The notes beneath the pieces are model-generated. The model searched no databases and was not told the DNA's origin. It saw nothing but the letters and a program-made list of their open reading frames with translations. DNA of 64,000 bases, taken from contig JARDYH010000007.1 in assembly GCA_029215795.1 (NCBI GenBank), forward strand, positions 21,277,263 to 21,341,262, given 5' to 3'. Position numbers and translations under genes: made by a program. Positions 1-10,795 of the stretch are shown in pieces; position 1 is the first letter of the stretch; the number at the start of each line of letters is the position of its first letter. This stretch comes from Anniella stebbinsi. Lineage: Eukaryota; Chordata; Lepidosauria; Squamata; Anniellidae.

Positions 1-426
1 GCTCACCTCAGTTTGCACTAGGGGAATTCACGTGACTCCACAACTCTTAGCGCCCTTTTCCACAAACTTGGCCAATTGCAAGGGAGAGGACCTTCTCAGT
101 GGTGGCCCCCCAATTATGGAATGATCTCCCTGATAAGGCCCACCTGGTGCCAATATTGTAATCTTTTTTGGCGCCAGGTCAAGACTTTTGTTTTTTCCCA
201 GGCATTTAACAGCTCAAGTTGAGTTTTAATTGATCCCAGATCTAATTTTGGCTGAGAGATCAAAGTTGTTTTTATATGGATAATATCTTTGTATGTTGTC
301 TGTTTTTATGTTTTAAAATTTTGTATATCAGTTTTTAATGCTTAATGTTTGAATCTTTTGTAAACCACCCAGAGAGCTTCAGCTATGGAGTGGTATAGAA
401 ATGTAAACCATCACCATCATCACCAC

Positions 427-466
<40 letters not shown>

Positions 467-467
467 T
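1..467 (+). mobile_element. L2-like LINE 3' end with (CAT)n tail
   Basis: The first 180 bases carry the degraded C-terminus of a LINE ORF2: a frame-shifted reading resembles the family pattern 'FSVVAPQLWN-LP'. This is followed by a 3' UTR and the terminal box near 364-400 (GAGAGCTTCAGCTATGG), after which the element runs into a (CAT)n tract at 408-467. The same terminal box recurs in reverse orientation near 19330, 51065 and 62375, so this is a family signature. The copy is cut by the window edge. Clade assignment to L2-like is inferred from the C-terminal motif. Confidence 0.7.
408..467. repeat. (CAT)n microsatellite at a LINE tail
   Basis: An almost pure CAT/ATC trinucleotide tract sits directly at the 3' end of the preceding LINE fragment. 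LINEs of this group end in short tandem units, so the tract probably grew from the original tail. Confidence 0.9.
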
Positions 468-661
468 TACTACGGTGAAATCAACTCCAGGGGACTTTTG
501 CCAGTGGTTTCCTCTTGGGGTGAGGGCACTCAGCAGGTTGTCAAACATGCCTACCCTTGATGTTGGCCTTGGAGGAGCTAATCACCACACACCCTCAGAC
601 ACAGAACGATTGAGTAAAGTCCTGCCTGTACCATTTTCCCCCTAAAAGTAACAAGACTAGA

Positions 662-1164
662 TACTAGGTGTATTTGGACAACACTTTAGACAATGGAAGG
701 GTCAATAACACACTCATCATGCGTTATTTTGCTGGTGTGTTCCACACAATATGTTGCCCCCTCCCCCATCACACGGCTGAAAGTCCCGGTGTCCTTCTAG
801 GCTGCTGCGTCTCCTCCCTCCCCCTCTCTCAGTTCTCCAACCATATCCCATCATGCACCGCAGGTTCTGCCTGCTGTATAGGAGCGGCCAGGGTTTTTTC
901 GCCTGCTCCTGCCAGCGAACTCTATGAGCAAGTGGAATAGTACACAGGCAGAGGGGGTCCCGACACACGACACTTTAAGCAACGGATTTCGGGATAATCA
1001 ACTGAGCAGCCCGTTGTTTTTCTCTGTTTTTTAATTGCCTGAAATAGCATACCGTCACGTGTGTGTGTTGTGAGTTGCCTGCCACATGACACAATAAGCA
1101 ACACAACTGACGGTTGCCTCTTCCCCCCTCTGTTGATTATCATGCTGTCTGAACTGAGCCACTG
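662..1164. mobile_element. Family D inverted-repeat element, copy 1 (hAT-type MITE)
   Basis: The right end (GTCTGAACTGAGCCACTG at 1147-1164) matches the right ends at about 16936 and 21499. The left end (TTTGGACAACACTTTA near 674-689) is a worn version of the inverse. Internal sequence such as CCCATCATGCA and the CACATGACACAATAA segment is shared with the copy at 15713-16936. Assignment to hAT is inferred from terminus type; no target duplication could be read. Confidence 0.6.
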
Positions 1165-2395
1165 TCTTTAGAAGAAAGAAAGAATCATAGACTAGTAGAG
1201 TTGGAAGGGGCCTATGAGACCATTGACTCCAACCCCCTGCTCAAGGAAAGAAAGGAACGAAGAAAGAAAGAGATGGGAAAGCTGAAAATCCAGAATATGG
1301 CTTGAAATATCTTCCTGAGGGCAGCAAGATGCCACAGGATACCCTGTTTCTACAGAACTACTCATTTCTGATGTCATCTGCCCTAAATGTCGCCTGTGAT
1401 ATTGGCTTTCTGGGTCTTCAAAATGCTATTTATTTTCTTCCTTTTTTTTAAAAAAAAGTCTCACATTAAGGTGAAAGAAGGCACCCAGGGTTACACAGCT
1501 ACTTGTAATAACTGCATTTGGATATGCCTCATTAGATAATTTATGAATCTCTAAACCTATTTACGATTGCCATCAGCAGTAATTCATCTGATTCGCTTCA
1601 GCAAGAACTTATTATATTTGCTGAAGCTTGTTACCAAACTTTCTCTCCCCATTTGTTTTCTCTTTAAGTAAAGCAAAAGTTCTTTCTCTAAAACAAAAAG
1701 ATGTTGGGTGATTACATTTTTTAAGTATCAGGTGTTTTTTTTTAATAGTTTCAGATTAGCTTCAGATTAAATTAATTTCTTTGGATTATATTCCATTTGA
1801 ACTGCTTCACTGATCTCTTTCTTTATCGGGCATGTATTGTGGTTAAAGTTGCTGTACTTTATTCTATTTCTACTTTCTCCTTACAATTAAGAAGCAAAAA
1901 CTAACGATGAAACAGAAGTACCTGGTTTCAATCTTCATTGTCTCACTTTAACTACGCATGAAGACTTTGCTCATCTTAGTGAAATTCCAATTTTGGACTT
2001 CCCTCAAAATTCTGCAAATGCTTCACCTGTGGCGGAACATCCAACTATACTATCAATTTCACTTTAGGCGAAAGCTAGCTACAACTTAACGAGTGTACAG
2101 CAAACCCCGGAATGATTTTGCAAATCTTGTCAAAACATTGTTGGCTTATTTTGAAATTCCACAGAAATTTCATATGAGAAGTAAATTCTATATTTACTGA
2201 ATTCAAGGTAGTTTCCCACAGAGTACAAAAGAAAGAAAACCCTTTGTAACTTGTACTGCCCATTGGGAAACCCCACAGCCATTTTTGGATGATTCTCCAG
2301 CTCCTGAGATGATGGAAATTGTAGGCTGCAACATTGCTGACTGGGACTGAACTAAAGAGGCACAATTCTTAGTAATTTTCATTCACTTCCAATCT
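1165..2395. other. AT-rich non-coding stretch
   Basis: No gene is seen. It starts with GAAA-rich DNA and a short minus-strand CR1 end (1182-1246). The rest is AT-rich, apparently single-copy sequence with scattered stops in all frames. Confidence 0.6.
1182..1246 (-). mobile_element. CR1 3'-end fragment
   Basis: Reads AATCATAGACTAGTAGAG followed by TTGGAAGGGGCC, the reverse complement of a CR1 3' end. It parallels the longer copy at 44292-44690. Confidence 0.65.
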
Positions 2396-2397
2396 GT

Positions 2398-2830
2398 TTC
2401 CAGGCCCAATCCAAAATGCTGGTCTTAATCTTTAAGGATATTCATGAATTGGGGCCAAACAGGTTTCTGAAGGATCACCCTTTTGCCCCTGCCCCTGCCC
2501 CTGCCCCTGCCTGGACTTTGAGAACTTCAGAGGGCTTCTCTTGGTATCCTTTTCAGATGAGGAGTGAAGGTAACTACAAGTGGCAGGGCCTTCACAGTTG
2601 TGGCACCTGGATTGTGGGATGCCTTTCCCCAGAGAGGCTCATCTGGTGTTACATTGCATTTTATTCCCAGGTCTCTCCCCCATCCCCAGGATTTAACATC
2701 CAATCAGGCTTTTAATTCTGTTTTAGCCTGATTGTTTTATTCTCCAGCCCTTTGCATTTTAGGCTACCTTTTTATTGCTGCCTTTTCTATCTAATTGTCA
2801 GTGAATTTTTAACTTGTTATAAGCAACCTA
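2398..2830 (+). mobile_element. L2-like LINE ORF2 C-terminus and 3' UTR remnant
   Basis: A reading starting at 2416 gives MLVLIFKDIHELGPNRFL, a decayed version of the 'LVITFKALHGLGP' block seen intact at residues 654-666 of the 45782-48025 frame. A short (GCCCCT)n expansion (about 2485-2511) interrupts it. Downstream AT-rich sequence fits a LINE 3' UTR. Several in-frame disruptions show it is a fossil. Confidence 0.6.
2485..2511. repeat. (GCCCCT)n hexanucleotide tract
   Basis: About four and a half tandem hexamer units inside a LINE remnant, encoding an apparent Pro-Ala run that has no protein significance. Confidence 0.85.
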
Positions 2831-3700
2831 GATTTTTTTTTGTTAGAGGCCTAGGTTCACACTGCCTTTTTTACCCTTGCATATTTGAATGATGCTGCAA
2901 TTCCCTGTGGTTAAATGCTATTAGTGGTGATGAAACCTCCAGCTGGGACAAGCTGAGCTTCTCTGATGTCACAGTTTCCAAGACAAACCAAAAGGAGAAA
3001 GGGAAATGAAGCAAAAGAGCTTAGGAAAGGGTGAAGAATCAAGGGCCCGAAGAGGTAACAGGCAATAGGATAACGGAATAGGCCAAAGCTCTACACAGAA
3101 CAAATTGTTTGATACATTTGTTTAATATATTTATATTTTGGTTTTTCAGCTCTGATTGGCAGTTAATACCCAAGTAGAACTGCAATATCATTTTTAGTAC
3201 TTGTGAAGCAGATGGTGTGAGGGAACAGACCATGGTGAATGTTTTTGCCCCAGCGACCAACAGCAGAATTGTATACCGCAGCTGGGAGGCCGCAACCAGT
3301 CCTTTGGCTCTGCTTATCTTCCTCCTTCTTGAGGCCTCTCTACTTGTTTACTTGCCCTTTCCAAGCAGGTGACTGGTGACATGAAGAAGGGAGCAGTAGC
3401 CTCCATTCATATTGTCCTCCCCTTCTGAAAACAGGGCCTTCCTGCAGGCTAGAGATAGAGGTCAAGTGAATGGGCAACCTTCAGTCATCTTGTCCTCTCC
3501 TTTTGAGCAGTGGCATGATCCAGAAGTAGGCAGAAATTGAATGAGCCATGGTGAGAGTGGCAAGGAGTACAGCCACTTAAGGACGAAGCAATCATCTTGC
3601 TCATGGACCTCACAAGCTGGCACCATAAACTGTCTTTATGAACCATCTAAAAGCTCATAGTATGAGGGTCATGCAGGACCCCAGTGGAAAGAGATTTCCA
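2831..3700. other. Non-coding stretch, no repeat recognised
   Basis: No reading frame of note, no inverted ends and no tandem repeats recognised. Confidence 0.5.
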
Positions 3701-3707
3701 CAGTCAT

Positions 3708-3849
3708 GGGCAGGATCTACACTACTGCTTTAAGATGGTTTAAAACAGTTTATAACAGTAGTGACAACTGTTGGGGCCCAGGACACACTCCGTATACAGT
3801 TTTCAAAACCTTTTCAAAGTGTTGCATCCTGCTTGGTGCAGATCGGTCC
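3708..3849. mobile_element. Family B inverted-repeat element, copy 1
   Basis: Begins GGGCAGGATCTACACTACTG and contains the shared internal blocks TTTATAACAGTAGTGAC, GTATACAGTTTTCAAA and AAGTGTTGCATCCTGCTTGG. Its orientation is opposite to the copies at 19089, 29852 and 54705. Family B ends are of the form (C)NGGGCCAG-TCTACAC. I infer a hAT-type MITE. Confidence 0.7.
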
Positions 3850-4694
3850 TTGGTGCCACCACTGAAATGGTCCTGTCCCATTCCATAAGTGCCAGGCCCA
3901 CTGAAGGTGACAGGATACACAAAGCAAGGCCTCTGATCTTAACAGGCAACCGGGTTCATATTTGTTTCTGAAGCAAAATGATCTGAATTGTCACGCGTGC
4001 AAGTGGGTGAGGCTGTTTACCTTCAAAATGTTTACTGCAGAAATGTCTGGAAACTGTATTCATCCAGATCCTCGACTAGTTAAACTAACACCCTCCCCCC
4101 CCCCAAAAAAAAAATCTGGAAGTCTCTCCCATCCTTTGTCCTTTGCTCTACATTGTCACCAACTGTCAAGAATTTGCTGACCCATCCACTTGGCTTTTGT
4201 GACTCCCTGCGGGGTCCTGACCTGCCATTCGAGACTCAGAGACCTAAAGGAGAAAAACCCATTAACTCCACTGAGCCACCGAATGCCCCTGACAGCCATT
4301 TTCTTTAATGCACATTTTCCTAAGTAAATGGGAAAACTATCAGAGTGACAAAAAGAGATTCCCTGGAGACAGTAATAGCACTAAAGATTGGGAAGCACAC
4401 ACAACAGCTCAAAAACAACTCTTTCAATGACATCCAGAGACTTTGTGGTGGTGGGGGAGAGATGACTTTCTTTTTCAAATGGAAAGGCCTGCAGTCTCCT
4501 CTTTCTGGGTAACACAAAGGTGCCATAGCCAACCACAACATTAATTGTCTTGGCAGGAGCTGGATATTAAATGCAATCATATTAACAGAGGAGGGAAGCG
4601 AGTCTCTTTGTACCTCCAAAGGATTTCACTAGGTCACTTAATCATTTCACTTCCCAGACATATAATGAGGGATACTTCAAACGTCTCCCAATGT
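3850..4694. other. Non-coding stretch
   Basis: No gene is recognised. Short C- and A-homopolymers occur near 4091-4115. The rest looks single-copy. Confidence 0.5.
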
Positions 4695-5010
4695 TCACGG
4701 GATTTATTTGTTTGTTTACAAAATTTGTATACTACCCCATAACCAAAGACCACTGCATGGAAAAAATAATAATAATTTTAAACCATAAAAATAAAAAGAA
4801 GAGCATGGATTCAATCATCATCATCATCTACACCTACAATTAAAATAAATAAGATCAGCTAAAGCAAAGAATCTGTACAGTAGAACAAGAACATTAAAAA
4901 AAGAACTAACAATTTTAAACACCAGGAAAATAAAAGGTCTTCATCTAGTGCCAAAGGTACCACAATAAGGATGCCAGAAGAACCTTTCTGGAGAAGACAT
5001 TCAATGATCA
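4695..5010 (-). mobile_element. L2-like LINE 3' end, antisense
   Basis: TTTGTATACTACCCCATA near 4723 is the inverse of the LINE terminal box. At 4934-4990 the sequence AAAAGGTCTTCATCTAGTGCC parallels the ORF2 C-terminal region of the copy at 62318-62750 (AAGGTCTTCATCTGGCATCG). It is degraded throughout. Confidence 0.6.
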
Positions 5011-6179
5011 TCAGGTAACTATAACAGAAAAGACATGGAGAGTCCTGAATAGGGAGGTGGGGATTTTTTTTCCATTTGCATTTTAATGCACACTTACTTG
5101 ATTTCACAGTTTCAAAACGCTATGCGAATTGAACTGGGTCATCCTTTGAAATTCACACTCTTCCAAATTTTGCAATGAAGTTCTCCAATTAAAAAAGGTG
5201 GGTTTTTTTAAAGTTATTTTAAGGATAAATAACATTCACACATGCATTATACTAAGAAAATGGCTTGCAAAAATGTATATATCAGGCAAAAATGCAAAAA
5301 AATGCATGCATTAGGAGATATATACTCAAAAATGCTCATGAATTTTCATGGAATTTTTTTAAAAAAACTCAACATTTGGGACAAAGTGAATTTAAAACTG
5401 GAGAAATTATCAAAGTTCAGGATGAACTGAGGATTGAAGAACTGAGAAACCAAAAGAAACTAAAATGTAGTGATTTGGTTATCCTTAGTTCTGTATTACC
5501 TGGTCTTATTGCCAAAATGGAATTGACCCATTGAGGGCAGTGTTCCATTATTTATAGTGTGTGTGATGTGTGTGCATTTTTGCCTTCATGCCTTTAAAGC
5601 AATGAGGAACATTGGAAGGCTGGATCAGATGCATAAGCTGTGCACAGCAGAGCTGATCAGTGCAGATGTGGTGGTATATATTCAAGGCAATGACTCTGCT
5701 CCCAAGATGGAGCTTCTGTCACAGCAGCAACCTAACCGTACTTCTGGTTTATAAAGATCAGGATTATCTAGTTGCCAGAGAACCCAAATAAACCCCCCCA
5801 ATAGTCTCAGGATATACTTTTTGGTGGAGAGATGCTGTCTTTTGTCATAAAGTATAGGTTTAAGAACTAGCTATATTTCCATTCTATATGGGCCACCACA
5901 TACAGGGGAAACATGGTTTGTGGGAATGAGAGACCTAGGAGAAAATGTTGAGCACTCCAAAGCATTAGGATGGTGAATGGAAACATACCAAGTTTGCACA
6001 ACACCTGCATCCATCATGACTTAAGACTCCATATTTAGTGGAATATGTAGTGGAAGTGTCCAGAACATCTGTTGTTGAGAATATGGTCTTGTTTGGCCAA
6101 ACATTTTTACACTGGGATCTTGTTCCTCTTGGCTTATTACATCCACTAGGGAGAGGATGTCAAGATGGCTCCAGGAGGT
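5011..6179. other. AT-rich non-coding stretch
   Basis: Small overlapping frames here carry no recognisable domain. No tandem or inverted repeats stand out. Confidence 0.5.
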
Positions 6180-6420
6180 TGCAAATTCTTCTTTGAGACA
6201 CCAGTCTCCCTTAAAGACTCAGTGATCAGGCCTCTTCTGAAGAAACCTAACCTAGACCCAGAAAATGGAAACAAATGTAGGTTGGTTGCAAACACCCTCT
6301 TCTTGGACAATGGAGCTTGAGAAAATGGTTGCTGATAGTCCAGGCTCTCCTGGAAGAAACTGATTCATCTATACCAATCCAGTTCCAGGGCTGGATTTGG
6401 AATAGACACTTCCAAATGCA
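6180..6420 (+). pseudogene. L2-like LINE reverse-transcriptase fragment
   Basis: One plus-strand frame reads SLKDSVIRPLLKKPNLDP, which aligns with 'CLKEAVVRPLLKKPSLDP' of the intact RT frame at 46620-46675. It is followed by a decayed form of the next block (NNYRPVSNLPFLGKV). Frame changes and a stop follow. The fragment covers only the start of the RT domain and lacks both ends of the element. Confidence 0.7.
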
Positions 6421-6596
6421 GACAGTCATACATGTGGCACTCAGTGTAATACACCAGGTAAGTACAGCCCCCACAACCCTACCTTCATAACAGTTGTGTT
6501 ACTGTTGTTAACATTGGGTTTGTTTGCCAAGAAACCTAAGTTATTTAATAGGAGAATTTATAGTAAATAAAATGTATTTATAGTTATTTATTTTTA

Positions 6597-6905
6597 GAAG
6601 GCAAGGAATGCACTTTCACAAGTTGTAGTGATAGCCACCAAGTTGGATGGCTTTGAAAGGGGGTTGGACAAATTCCAGGAGGAGAAGGCTGTCAATGGCT
6701 GCTTGTCCTGATGGCTGCATGCTAGTTCCAGGATCAGGGGTAATATGTCAATGTACATCAGTTCCTGGAGAATATAGGTGGAAGGATGTTGTTGCACTCA
6801 TATTTTGCTTGTGGGTTTTCTGTGGACAGCTGGTTGTGCGAACAAAATGCTAGACTAGATGGTACATTGGTCTGATCCAGCATTTCTCTTTTTATGTTCT
6901 TATGG
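6597..6905 (+). mobile_element. CR1 LINE 3' end
   Basis: Encodes a decayed version of the CR1 ORF2 C-terminus (CCACCAAGTTGGATGGCTTT, 'ATKLDGF', then a GLDKF-like block). It continues through the shared 3' UTR and finishes in a TTTTTATGTTCTTATG tail. Similar blocks occur at 45140-45446 and 52468-52733. Confidence 0.8.
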
Positions 6906-7634
6906 GTTACATAATGAACAATATCCTCACAGTTTTACAAAACAAAGAAGAATGCTGTGCCAACTGTAATTTATTTAAGAGCTAAAAAAGCTGAGGACAC
7001 AATGTTTAAATCACTCCTATGTGGAGCTGAAGTAATAACATCTATGCAACTGGCTTTCTGACGATCTGACTTGATGCATGGATAAAATGTGTGAAATATA
7101 GCAAAATGGATGATTAACAAATCAATCATAAAGTCTTTTCCAAACACAAAAGGCCTCAACTGAGATTTGGATATCAACTGGATTGATTGATTTGTTTCAG
7201 GCCTTTTGCTCTATCCTCAGTTGACAAGTCAGTTGACAATCAAGAGCGCTAGCAAGTGACTGTAATGCTTTACTCTCCGGTCTCCTCTGAGAATTTCAGA
7301 GAGAGCCATAAACTTGCAGACCACATGTGAAGATGGTGATGTTGGCATACTATTAGAAGCCAGACATTCATTGTGGCCCAAACCGAAGGCTATTCTTCGA
7401 TCAGTGGCTGTGTGATTGAAGCCAGCAGCCAGGAAGAAACTCTCATCCCTTCCCTTCCTGAAGAAGAGAGTGAGTGACGTGGGCTCAAGTAAAGACACTA
7501 TCCAGACCTAACACAATTGGATGGTCCGGCTTCCTGGCACAAGAAGGCCAAATGAAACCAAACGCCCTGTAGGAAGTGACATCTGTTGCCAGCTCCTGCT
7601 CTAGTGGTGTTTGTTGTTTAGTTTGGGGTATTCA
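6906..7634. other. Non-coding stretch
   Basis: No recognised gene or repeat up to the LTR-like copy that begins near 7635. Confidence 0.5.
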
Positions 7635-8405
7635 TTGCAGAGCGAAGGACGAGAAATGAAGAGGCGACACAGAGTTGGGATTTAAACAAGGGCCACTTTA
7701 TTTATTTACAAGAAAATCATGCAAAGGGGGGAGGTAACCTAAGCGGGCATTTTGGCATGGCCAGCCAGGCCATTGAAGGGGTCGGGCGAGACATTCACAG
7801 CCCGGGAAGTGGCGCCTGCTTTTTCGCTGCCCCCTGAGCTTCCCCAATCTGAGGTGGGGTGGCCTTCCGGTGTCATCTCCCCTCGTGCTGCAGGGCTCCA
7901 AGTAGACGAGACGGGTTGGCCCCAAAGGTAAGCCTTGTCCCCCCCAACTGATGCCGCAGGGCTCTCAGTGGTTGGCCACAGGCGTTACCAATCACTTGAA
8001 TAGTGCCCGTGAATGCTCACCATTAAAAACATAACAAATGCCCGCTCCTACCGCCAATAAAGCGACCAAATAGCCAGATTAACCTAGTTATCACCCATCC
8101 TGCTTTTGCAGTGTGAAGTAGGCGAAAAAACTCACAACCTTGATGGACTGTGAGCAAAAAATTCCTACTTGGCCTCCAAAGGACGACAGGCAAACCCACA
8201 CTGACAACAGGGGAGGGCGGGAGGGAGCTGCGCCGCACCCGGTGGAGATTTGGAGGGGTCCTGGTCCCCTTAAATAGCCACAGACCCCTCCTATCTCCGG
8301 TGGCACCACCCTGGGCCAACCTATGGTGGCCCCCCACATCACCTCACACCATCCTCGCCCGCAATCTCCTCTCCTCGCCCCAGCGAGCAGGGAGGGGAAA
8401 GGTCT
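7635..8405 (-). mobile_element. LTR-like GC-rich repeat, copy 1
   Basis: Nearly collinear over about 770 bases with the reverse complement of 23530-24293. On its own strand it has a TATA-like CTATTTAAGG near 8273-8264 and AATAAATAAAGTGGCCC near 7704-7688. A short T-rich/GT-rich segment follows, ending CTTCGCTCTGCA. A TATA box about 500 bases upstream of AATAAA, with a 60-base tail, is the layout of a U3-R-U5 LTR. No flanking gag or pol was found, so a solo LTR is the best guess. An unclassified Pol II-type repeat is the alternative. Confidence 0.55.
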
Positions 8406-9004
8406 TTTTGTTGTTTTGTCGTTGGTCCTTGGTGTAGGTCTTTGTAAGCTGGAAAAATGTTGGCTATAACTCTACTAAATAAATACATATGCATGGACAT
8501 AAGAAAATGTCCATGGTAGCCTATCATTTCCCCCACTGTCCCTTTGCAGCTCTCAAACAGGTGCTGTGATGGGCATATTGTAACGTATCCAGAAATTACT
8601 TTATCTGCACCACACATAGAGGTGTTCAGAGGACCTTCTCTGCTCTGTGTGAGAATAGCCTATATGCCAGGTCTCATAAGAGGAGCTGAGCCACTCTATA
8701 GTCCCATGTGAGGCACAGCAGGGCTTGTTCATTCATTGATTTATTGCATGATATTAAACTGTAGTTCAGGGTCATTTTTATTCTGCTGCCTCTGTTTAAG
8801 GATTCATTGCTCAGCTCTTTTAAATCCTATTGTGATGAAAACTTGGCACGCAGCTTATACAGCTCATTGTCCTTTTGCTTTCCTGTTCAAACTGAGTTGC
8901 AAAATCTTGACCTTTTCTTTTTTAATAATTTTAAAGCTGTAGAATTTAAGTGTTCAGAGAAGAGTCATGTTTATAAAAATAACATCACCAACAAAACCGT
9001 GAAA
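8406..9004. other. Non-coding stretch
   Basis: No gene or recognised repeat. Confidence 0.45.
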
Positions 9005-9125
9005 CAGCATCCAGAGGGGTAGCCATGTTAGTCTTCTGAAATATTGGAGTACCTCAAAGACTAACAAATTTATTATGCCATAAATGTTCATGCAGCCCAG
9101 TCCAGTTCATCAGATGTATAAAGTT
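9005..9125 (+). repeat. Dispersed reptilian repeat fragment
   Basis: Contains GGGGTAGCCATGTTAGTCTT, CAAAGACTAACAAATTTATT and TTCATCAGATGTAT, a block order I recognise from a widespread reptile repeat. A fragment with related motifs (TAGAGCTTTCATAGGCAAGA, GCTTCATCAG) lies near 50325-50362. The class is not certain. Confidence 0.5.
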
Positions 9126-9915
9126 TTATCCTGTAGTTTATAAGTGTGTAAATAAATGCAAGCCATTGCCAAATATGAGTGGAATTCAGCATTCTGAAAA
9201 TGTCAGATTCATTTCATTGTTTTAAGGCAAGTTACTAGTCCTTATTTTTTTTAAAAAAAAAGTAACTAGTCTATGAAGATTTGTGTAAAGTTATGTGGGC
9301 AGTATTTTGTGAAATTGAGAAGCCAAATAGAAGCTGAGCAGGATCTCCTTGGTCTCAGAAACCTTTCTTTTCGGTGGTAAGGAGATTATTAGTTTCTTAT
9401 ACTAAAGTTTAGTGGGGTGTGCAATGTGTGAACCCTGCTGCCTCCACTGTGACCTCTGCTGCTCCCCACTGCCCCCATAATTGTGTTTTAAAACAAAATG
9501 GTGCCACGAAGCATTTGAGCCCCTTGAATGTTCCACAGCTACTACAGAGAACACAAAGTATCAAAATTAGCTTCAAAACCAGATATTTTCGACCCTTTAA
9601 GCACTTTGAGGCTGCTTTGGATGCCTAGAGAGAGAGAGAGATAGAGAGAGAGGGCCATGGAGAGGGAGGTATGACACATAGGAGAGGGTAAATCCAGGTA
9701 TGAAATTTTCCCCCAGGCCTCCCATAATTGCCCACCTCTGCCCTAAACCAAGAGTCAGGGAGAGGATTAACCATTGTTTTAAGGAAGCTACTACTAATGT
9801 CTGTGCAAAATAAAGGGTCCACTTTGGTAGTGTTGTTTGCATTTCTTCTATGGGAAGACCAACGGAGCGGTTGGTTTATCATCCCACAGAATAAGGAGCA
9901 GTTATCATGTACATC
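9126..9915. other. Non-coding stretch with a short GA tract
   Basis: A GAGAGA-rich tract sits at about 9628-9652. No gene is recognised. Confidence 0.5.
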
Positions 9916-10192
9916 AGAGGTGAGCAACATGTTATCCGCGGGGTCCATGCTTCCCCCAGCCATTTTTGCACATATACACATCCCTGGTGCCAGCAAAAAA
10001 GCAGTGGCAAAAAATGTGTCAGTGCAGCAGTAAAATTAAAAGGGGGTGATATTAAAAATGTCCCCTTTCCTAATCCCCAAATTCCCACGGCCAATTTGTT
10101 GGCACAGCAGCAGGGGCCAGGGAGCAGCTCCCAATGGGTTCTAGAAGGGAGTGGGGATTGGCCCCAACACCCCTGGAAGTTGCCTACCCTTG
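9916..10192. mobile_element. Possible MITE with AGGNTGGCAAC-type ends
   Basis: The left side AGAGGTGAGCAAC (9916) and right side GTTGCCTACCCTTGA (about 10177-10191) are imperfect inverse copies around 250 bases of GC-rich sequence. No clean target duplication was read, so this is tentative. Confidence 0.4.
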
Positions 10193-10615
10193 ACATAACA
10201 TCGGAATAAATGTTTCAGTATTTTGTGGATTGGAATTATGTCCATCCCTACAGAAGACTTGAGTTGCAATCTTAATATTGTTATGTGGAACTTAAATCGA
10301 GTGACACGGGTGAAGTTCATAATAAACCTTGTTTCGTTGAGAATATAGATTTGTCTGCTTGTAATGCTTAGGTATATTATGAACCAAATGCAATTTCTTA
10401 CAAAAAAATATTCACTGGCTCAGCATGTAAAATGAGATTCTGTGCATGCAGAGCCAGTGTTCAGACCAGTGATCAAAGCCAGCTGCTTTGCAGGTATTTT
10501 CACATTTCACATGCACAATTAATCCCTTACTGTAGAGTAAACTCTACTTGATTGCTGTGAATTCCATGACCAAACACATGACCAAACCACACAGCCAAGC
10601 AGACTTTGTTTAGTG
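10193..10615. other. Non-coding stretch
   Basis: No recognised gene or repeat. Confidence 0.45.
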
Positions 10616-10617
10616 AA

Positions 10618-10795
10618 TATCATAGGAAGTTAGGACACAGGAAGCTGCCTTATACAGAGCTGGACCATTGGTCCCTCCAGCACAATACTGTTGACACTGA
10701 CTGCCATCGGCTCTCCAGGTTTCAAGGAGGAGTTTTTCCAGCCCTACCTGGAGATGCCAGGGATTGCATACGTTGTGCTCTACCCGAGCCTCCCT
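10618..10795 (-). mobile_element. tRNA-headed SINE, antisense, degraded
   Basis: GGAAGCTGCCTTATACAGAG, CTCTCCAGGTTTCAAGG and CTACCTGGAGATGCCAGGG are the body of a common squamate SINE. The worn inverse tRNA head (GTGCTCTACCCGAG) lies near 10777. The head is too damaged to be a working tRNA or Pol III promoter. Confidence 0.6.

Noticed and set aside
385..645. 86-codon frame with a run of about 19 histidines
   Set aside because: The run is a translated (CAT)n microsatellite at a LINE tail; the remainder has no recognisable domain.
4205..4330. Exon-like CG-containing segment near 4205-4310
   Set aside because: No open frame with acceptable splice borders was found on either strand.
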